DNA from: TMED26 sp002694075
GTDB taxonomy: Bacteria; Pseudomonadota; Alphaproteobacteria; Thalassobaculales; Thalassobaculaceae
Reading direction: 5' to 3'
DNA length: 64,000 bases
Assembly: GCA_036160575.1 (NCBI GenBank)
Contig: JAYYDT010000038.1
Coordinates: 13,500 to 77,499 of the forward strand
A program made the translations under genes and the position numbers. The notes beneath the pieces are model-generated. The model made no database searches. It saw only the letters and a list, made by a program, of their open reading frames with translations, and was not told the origin of the DNA. Shown in pieces: positions 59,864 to 64,000 of this stretch. Within the stretch, counting starts at the first letter, position 1. Each line of letters begins with the position of its first letter.

Positions 59864-59882
59864 AAACCGCGAAGGGGCCGGC

Positions 59883-60878
59883 ATGGCCAAGCGCATTTTG
59901 TTTATTTCGGCGACGCGCCTCGGCGACGCGGTGCTCGGCACCGGCGTGTTGGCGCAGGCTTTGGCGCGCTGGCCCGGCGCCCGTGTGACTTTGGTCTGTG
60001 GGCCGGCCGCCGCGCCCTTGTTCGCCGGCCTGCCGGAATTGGAAACCTGTCTGGTGCTGCGCAAGGGCCGCGGCCTCGCCCGCCACGCCCATTGGGCCGA
60101 TGTGCTGGCCCATGGCTGGGGCCGGCTGTGGGACGCGGTGATCGATCTGCGCGGCTCGGCCAGTGCCTATGTCCTGCCGACCCGGACGCGCCGGGTGTGG
60201 CGCGGCGGCGCCGCCGATCAGCACCGGGTGGCCGCCCTCGCCGGTCTGATCGACCCCGCCGACACGGCCCCGCCGGCGCCGCGCCTGTGGCTGACCGACG
60301 CGCATCGGGCGGCGGCGACGGCCGCGCTGGGCGCCGATCCGCGGCCGCTCCTGGCCCTTGGGCCGACCGCCAATTGGCGCGGCAAAATCTGGCCGGCCGA
60401 TCGTTTCGCCGACCTGGCGGCGGCGCTGACCGGCCCCGGCGGCCGGCTTGCCGGCGCCCGCGTGGTGGTCGCCGGCGGCCCGGGCGAACGCGATTTGGCG
60501 GCGCCCCTGTTGGCCCGTCTGGAGCCGGCGCGGACCCTTGATCTGGTCGGCACGCTCGACCTCTTGTCGCTGGCCGCCGTGCTTGGCCGGGCGCGCCTGT
60601 TCATCGGCAATGACAGCGGCTTGATGCATCTCGCGGCCGCCGCCGGCGCGCCGACCCTTGGCCTGTTCGGCCCCTCGCGGCCGGCCCTTTACCGCCCGTG
60701 GGGCGCGGCCACCGCCCATGTCCGCACCGACGAGGATTTCGAAACCTTGATGCCGCCGGGCGCGCCGGTCGACCCGACGCGCTGTTTGATGACCGGCCTG
60801 CCGGTGGCCCGCGTGGTCGCCGCCGCCGAGGCCTTACTGGCCAGCGGCCGGGTGCCGGTCGACGCCGCCGCCGAGTGA
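59883..60878 (+). CDS. glycosyltransferase family 9 (heptosyltransferase-like)
   Basis: A 331-residue GT-B enzyme of the ADP-heptose:LPS heptosyltransferase family. It opens RILFISATRLGDAVLGTGVLAQAL, has GPTANWRGKIWPADRFADLA after the linker, and FIGNDSGLMHLAAAAGAPTLGLFGPS, the sugar-nucleotide site. It probably adds a sugar to the lipopolysaccharide core at the inner face of the inner membrane. The ATG at 59883 opens directly on the first strand. Confidence 0.92.
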   Translation: MAKRILFISATRLGDAVLGTGVLAQALARWPGARVTLVCGPAAAPLFAGLPELETCLVLRKGRGLARHAHWADVLAHGWGRLWDAVIDLRGSASAYVLPTRTRRVWRGGAADQHRVAALAGLIDPADTAPPAPRLWLTDAHRAAATAALGADPRPLLALGPTANWRGKIWPADRFADLAAALTGPGGRLAGARVVVAGGPGERDLAAPLLARLEPARTLDLVGTLDLLSLAAVLGRARLFIGNDSGLMHLAAAAGAPTLGLFGPSRPALYRPWGAATAHVRTDEDFETLMPPGAPVDPTRCLMTGLPVARVVAAAEALLASGRVPVDAAAE

Positions 60879-60913
60879 CGTTGCCGCGTGACGTTGCCGA
60901 GTGATTTTGCCGC
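60875..60913 (+). repeat. three tandem 13-bp units at the glycosyltransferase 3' end
   Basis: GTGACGTTGCCGC, GTGACGTTGCCGA and GTGATTTTGCCGC follow each other directly, the first spanning the glycosyltransferase stop codon. Because 13 is not a multiple of 3, expansion changes the reading phase past the stop only. Confidence 0.6.
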
Positions 60914-60982
60914 GTAACGCGGGCTGGCATACCTCTCTTTTGCACCCTTGCGGCGGCTGTCGGCGGCGCCTAATTTTAGGTT

Positions 60983-61234
60983 ATGACAATCGAACCGGAA
61001 AATTTGGTCCTCGAAATGCTGCGGCGGCTGGACGGTAAGGTCGACCGCCTGGCCGAGGATTTGCGCGACGTGAAACGCCGCCTTTCGGCCGTGGAGGAAG
61101 GGCTGGCCATGGCCAATCGCCGGATCAGCGCGGTCGAGGAAGGACTGGCCGGGGTCAACCGCCGGCTGGACCGTTTAGAGGCCCGGGTCGAGCGCATCGA
61201 ACGCCACCTCGACCTGGCCGGCGCGCCGGCTTAA
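60983..61234 (+). CDS. small coiled-coil protein, tandem copy 1
   Basis: An 83-residue, highly charged helical protein (MTIEPENLVLEMLRRLDGKV...). Leucines and other hydrophobics recur every three to four residues throughout, giving a continuous coiled coil. A 14-residue unit is doubled inside (SAVEEGLAMANRRI, SAVEEGLAGVNRRL). AGG five bases before the ATG is a plausible ribosome binding site. A second copy of gene and leader lies 324 bp downstream. Such proteins are common beside restriction or toxin genes, but none is near here; function unknown. Confidence 0.7.
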   Translation: MTIEPENLVLEMLRRLDGKVDRLAEDLRDVKRRLSAVEEGLAMANRRISAVEEGLAGVNRRLDRLEARVERIERHLDLAGAPA

Positions 61235-61306
61235 GGCGTAACGTCCTTGGCGCGACGCCTCTTTTGCACCCTTGCGGCGGCCCGCGCCGGCGCCTAATTT
61301 CAGGTT

Positions 61307-61537
61307 ATGACAACCGAACCGGAAAACCGGGTCCTCGAAATGTTGCGCCAGCTCGATGCCAAAATGGATCGGGTGATTGATGATATCGCCGATTTAAAGC
61401 GACGCGTCACAGCCTTGGAAGAGGGTCAGGCAGCGCTGGCCCAGGGGCTGGCCGGCGTCAACCGCTGGCTGGACCGTTTGGAGGCGCGGGTTGACCGTAT
61501 CGAACATCGCCTCGACCTGGCCGAGACATCGGCCTAA
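61307..61537 (+). CDS. small coiled-coil protein, tandem copy 2
   Basis: A 76-residue paralogue of the preceding protein, one heptad pair shorter (MTTEPENRVLEMLRQLDAKM, ending RLDLAETSA). It keeps the helix throughout and the GLAGVNRWLDRLEARVDRIE core. The 48-bp leader, including CTCTTTTGCACCCTTGCGG, is also duplicated at the same distance. Function unknown. Confidence 0.7.
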   Translation: MTTEPENRVLEMLRQLDAKMDRVIDDIADLKRRVTALEEGQAALAQGLAGVNRWLDRLEARVDRIEHRLDLAETSA

Positions 61538-61943
61538 AGCGTCGCCTTCGTTCTTTCGCGCGGGCGCGCCGGCCGAAAGCCGGCATCCCCACTCGGGGGG
61601 AGGGCGGTGTTGGGGCGGTCTTCGGCGGCCGCTCTCGGCCCACCGATAGTTTTAAGACAAACAGCTAGTACCCCGGGGCGAATAGGCGCCAATTCCTGGT
61701 TGTGACCGGGCCGGTATCCACGGCCAACGCCCGGGCTGCCCTCCGTCTGAAAAGCCCAGATTTTCGCTAGTTTTTAGCTAAAAAATACCCATTAGCATAA
61801 CATCTTTACCTTTTTTTCTTCGCTTGATCCCTCCGCATGAGCGCCGGCCGTGACCTCGCTCGCTACTCCTGTTCGCATAGTCGGTCTCGATTGTGTCGAC
61901 GGATTGGGAGCCAAAAACAACACGTTTGGATGATGGGTGCGAA
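61538..61943. other. gene-free stretch before the large RTX gene
   Basis: No convincing gene. A perfect short hairpin GCCGGC/GCCGGC with a CGAAA loop lies at 61568-61584. AT-rich sequence at 61765-61825, with TTTAGCTAAAAAATA and a run of seven T, likely holds the RTX promoter. A short plus-strand frame from 61837 overlaps the RTX start in another frame and is judged spurious. Confidence 0.5.
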
Positions 61944-64000
61944 ATGGTCACGTGGGTCGGAACTTCAGCTAACGATGATTACACTGGAACAGCCGATGCG
62001 GATTTCCTGTCCGGGGCTAGTGGCGATGACACCATCTCCGGCGGCACCGGCAATAATAAAATTTACGGTGGTGCTGGCAACGACCTACTTTCCAGCACGC
62101 CCGCCTGGAGCGGCCGAAGCACGATGGTCGGTGGCGCCGGCGATGACACCATCTCCGGGTCCGCTGAAATTGACCATATTTCCGGCGGCTTGGGTGACGA
62201 TTCCCTGGTCGGCGTCGGCGGTACCGACCGGATCACCAGCGGCGCCGGCAATGACATCCTCACCGGCGGCGAAGGCAATGACGCGCTCTCCGGCGGCGAA
62301 GGCAATGACGTGCTGTCCGGCGGCGAAGGTGTCGACGACCCCTCCGGCGGCGACGGCGCCGACACTCTCAACGGCGGCAAGGGCAATGACGTGCTCTCCG
62401 GCGGCGCGGGCGAGGATGTGTTCCGGGGCGGCCCGGGTGCCGACACCATCGACGGCGGCGCCGGCAACGACACGGTCGACTACAGCGGCTCCACCGCCGG
62501 CGTGACGGTCGATCTCACCTCCGGCGGGCCGCAAACCGGCGGCGAGGCGGATGGCGATGTGCTGACCGGCATCACCGGCGTCAACGGCTCGGGAGCCGAC
62601 GACAACATCACCGGCGGTGGCGGCAGCAATGTCCTCTCCTGCGGCGCCGGTGCCGACACCCTCGACGGCGGTGCGGGTGCCGACACAATCGACGGCGGGC
62701 CGGGCAACGACTTGCTGATCGGCGGGGCCGGCGGCGACCGGATCGTCCTTGGCGATGGCGCCGACACGGTACGCGGCAGCGCCGCCGACCTGAACGGCGA
62801 CACCATCGTCGGCTTCGGCGCGGACGACCACCTGGTGATCGAGGATTTTGACCCCGCCAAAACAAAGGTGGCGCTGGTGGGAAGCCCGGCCGGCGGCGTG
62901 ACCATCAATATTGATGGCGATGGTAATGTCGACGCCACCCTGGTGGTCGAGGCGGCGGCCAATGGCGCGCTCACCGTCAACGATGATGGCGAACTGGTGT
63001 TCGTGCCGGCGCAGAGCGGCGGCAGCGATCAAACCGATCAGAATCAGGATCAGAACCAAAATGAAGTGGAGGAAGAGGAAGACACTGGCGAAACCATCAT
63101 CGTCAACACCAATCAGGAGGCGGTTGAACTCGGTCCAGAGGATGGCACCGACGATATCGACACGGTCGTCACCAAGGTCGAGGTGAAGGAACTGCCAAAC
63201 ACCATCGAGAACATTCAGATCGATAGCACGGCGGACACCGAAACCAAGCTGAATGAGCTCGATAACGTCGCCACCGGCGGCGGGGGCGCCAACACCTTCT
63301 CCGGTTTGGAAGGCGATGACACCCTTAATGGCGGCAATGACAACGACCTCATCTACGGCAACCAGGACGATGACAGCCTGATGGGGGATGCCGGCGAAGA
63401 CACCATGTACGGCGGCTTCGACAATGACGCGGTCTATGGTGGCAATGACAACGATCTGATCTATGTCAAGGAGCACGAGTACACCCTGTTCGGCGAGGCC
63501 GGGGACGACACTTTCTGCGGCGGGAACGACGAGGACACCCTGTTCGGTGGCAATGACAACGACCTCATCTACGGTAACGAGGACGGTGACCTGATCTACG
63601 GCTACCAAGGTCTCGACACCGTCTTCGGTGGCCAACAGGCGGACGTCATGTTCGGGGGTCAGGATGACGACCTCACCTATGGCAATAGGCAGTCGGACAT
63701 GATCTACGGCAATAGGGACGAGGACACGGTCTATGGCGGTCAAGACGAGGACACCGTCTATTGCGGCCAGGGCGAAGACACGGTCTGGGGCAATAAAGGC
63801 GACGACCTGCTGTTCGGCAACCGTGACGACGACGTGCTCTACGGCGGGGTCGGCGACGACACCATGGGTGGCGGCCAAGGCACCGACATCGTCGTCTTCG
63901 AAACCGAATCCGGTAGCGATGTGATCAGCGATTTCGATACCGACGCCGGCGAGGTTCTCGACCTCACCCGGCTCGGCTTCGACGAAGACTTCGCCGCCTT
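61944..64000 (+). CDS. large RTX (calcium-binding repeat) protein, 5' part
   Basis: The frame opens with ATG at 61944 (MVTWVGTSANDDYTG) and is still open at the right edge, 685 codons later. Block one (about residues 10-265) is canonical GGxGxDxLx repeats, for example GGEGNDVLS. Then comes an extended segment with an acidic, glutamine-rich linker (QTDQNQDQNQNEVEEEED near 360-380). Block two (about 440-660) is D/N-heavy, for example GGNDNDLIYGN and GGQDEDTVY, where the fourth-position glycine of the canonical nonapeptide is often Asp. Likely type I secreted. The C-terminal signal and total length are outside the window. Confidence 0.9.
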   Translation, partial: MVTWVGTSANDDYTGTADADFLSGASGDDTISGGTGNNKIYGGAGNDLLSSTPAWSGRSTMVGGAGDDTISGSAEIDHISGGLGDDSLVGVGGTDRITSGAGNDILTGGEGNDALSGGEGNDVLSGGEGVDDPSGGDGADTLNGGKGNDVLSGGAGEDVFRGGPGADTIDGGAGNDTVDYSGSTAGVTVDLTSGGPQTGGEADGDVLTGITGVNGSGADDNITGGGGSNVLSCGAGADTLDGGAGADTIDGGPGNDLLIGGAGGDRIVLGDGADTVRGSAADLNGDTIVGFGADDHLVIEDFDPAKTKVALVGSPAGGVTINIDGDGNVDATLVVEAAANGALTVNDDGELVFVPAQSGGSDQTDQNQDQNQNEVEEEEDTGETIIVNTNQEAVELGPEDGTDDIDTVVTKVEVKELPNTIENIQIDSTADTETKLNELDNVATGGGGANTFSGLEGDDTLNGGNDNDLIYGNQDDDSLMGDAGEDTMYGGFDNDAVYGGNDNDLIYVKEHEYTLFGEAGDDTFCGGNDEDTLFGGNDNDLIYGNEDGDLIYGYQGLDTVFGGQQADVMFGGQDDDLTYGNRQSDMIYGNRDEDTVYGGQDEDTVYCGQGEDTVWGNKGDDLLFGNRDDDVLYGGVGDDTMGGGQGTDIVVFETESGSDVISDFDTDAGEVLDLTRLGFDEDFAA

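Noticed and set aside
62085..63878. Minus-strand open frame of 597 codons opposite the large RTX gene
   Set aside because: Valine/isoleucine-rich repeats that are the complement of glycine-aspartate repeats; not a real protein.
62200..63900. Regularly repeated DNA that could be taken for a CRISPR or satellite array
   Set aside because: The period is 27 bp and multiples, in frame with the RTX nonapeptide code; no constant repeat with unique spacers.

Overview
The window is 64 kb of GC-rich, densely packed bacterial chromosome, starting inside one gene and ending inside another. The gene families point to an alphaproteobacterium, most likely a Rhodospirillales-like lineage: FolD/YggT pair, tripartite tricarboxylate (Tct) transporter with Bug-type receptor, several luciferase-like monooxygenases, a CobN/CobG/CobW cobalamin cluster, CbtAB and RTX proteins. 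Placement below class level is inference. There is one tRNA (Ala, CGC anticodon), no rRNA, no insertion sequence and no CRISPR array.

Layout. 1-5.2 kb: end of an FtsX-type permease, argG, a DMT exporter, a small winged-helix-like protein, folD and yggT, then tRNA-Ala. 5.2-15.2 kb: an accessory region with AT-richer gaps. It holds two two-gene cassettes of small GYD-like proteins that share a C-terminal peptide (consensus PNxDEIDRMLL), a nitroreductase, tandem amidases, a CmcJ-like oxygenase, an RTX protein, a 2OG-Fe(II) oxygenase and a sulfotransferase. Three of its transcription units carry the same 41-bp element about 0.1 kb upstream of their first gene. 15.2-24.7 kb: two luciferase-family monooxygenases, two SDR enzymes around a tctCBA transporter, beta-carbonic anhydrase and SelO.

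24.8-40.1 kb: a nearly complete corrin-ring cluster. A cobalamin riboswitch leads a leftward run DUF1636-cobW-cobN-cobG-cobH-cobI-cobJ. Further left lie cobL-cobM and cobA-cobB on the same strand, but cobK and cbiD are inserted in the opposite orientation, overlapping their neighbours. CobG (the oxygen-dependent route) occurs with CbiD in place of CobF. Divergent from the riboswitch are cbtB-cbtA, a cobalt uptake pair.

40.1-55.1 kb: catabolic genes. A GntR regulator with two identical palindromes faces a split ThDP enzyme and a flavoprotein dehydrogenase. Then come two class I aminotransferases, a GST, a flavin reductase, a CocE-type hydrolase, an SDR, a three-subunit molybdenum hydroxylase ending in a MoaD-like protein, and a PhyH-like oxygenase. 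55.2-64 kb: a protease-fold protein lacking its catalytic triad, a ThDP enzyme followed by a cystathionine-synthase-fold protein lacking the PLP lysine, YgfZ, a family 9 glycosyltransferase, two tandem coiled-coil genes and the first 685 codons of a large RTX protein.

The most novel-looking element is the GYD cassette system at 5.4-12.5 kb: paralogous cassettes, a conserved C-terminal tail, a shared upstream element, and a first gene broken at the same codon in both cassettes. Next are the interleaved antisense cob genes and the two predicted pseudo-enzymes.
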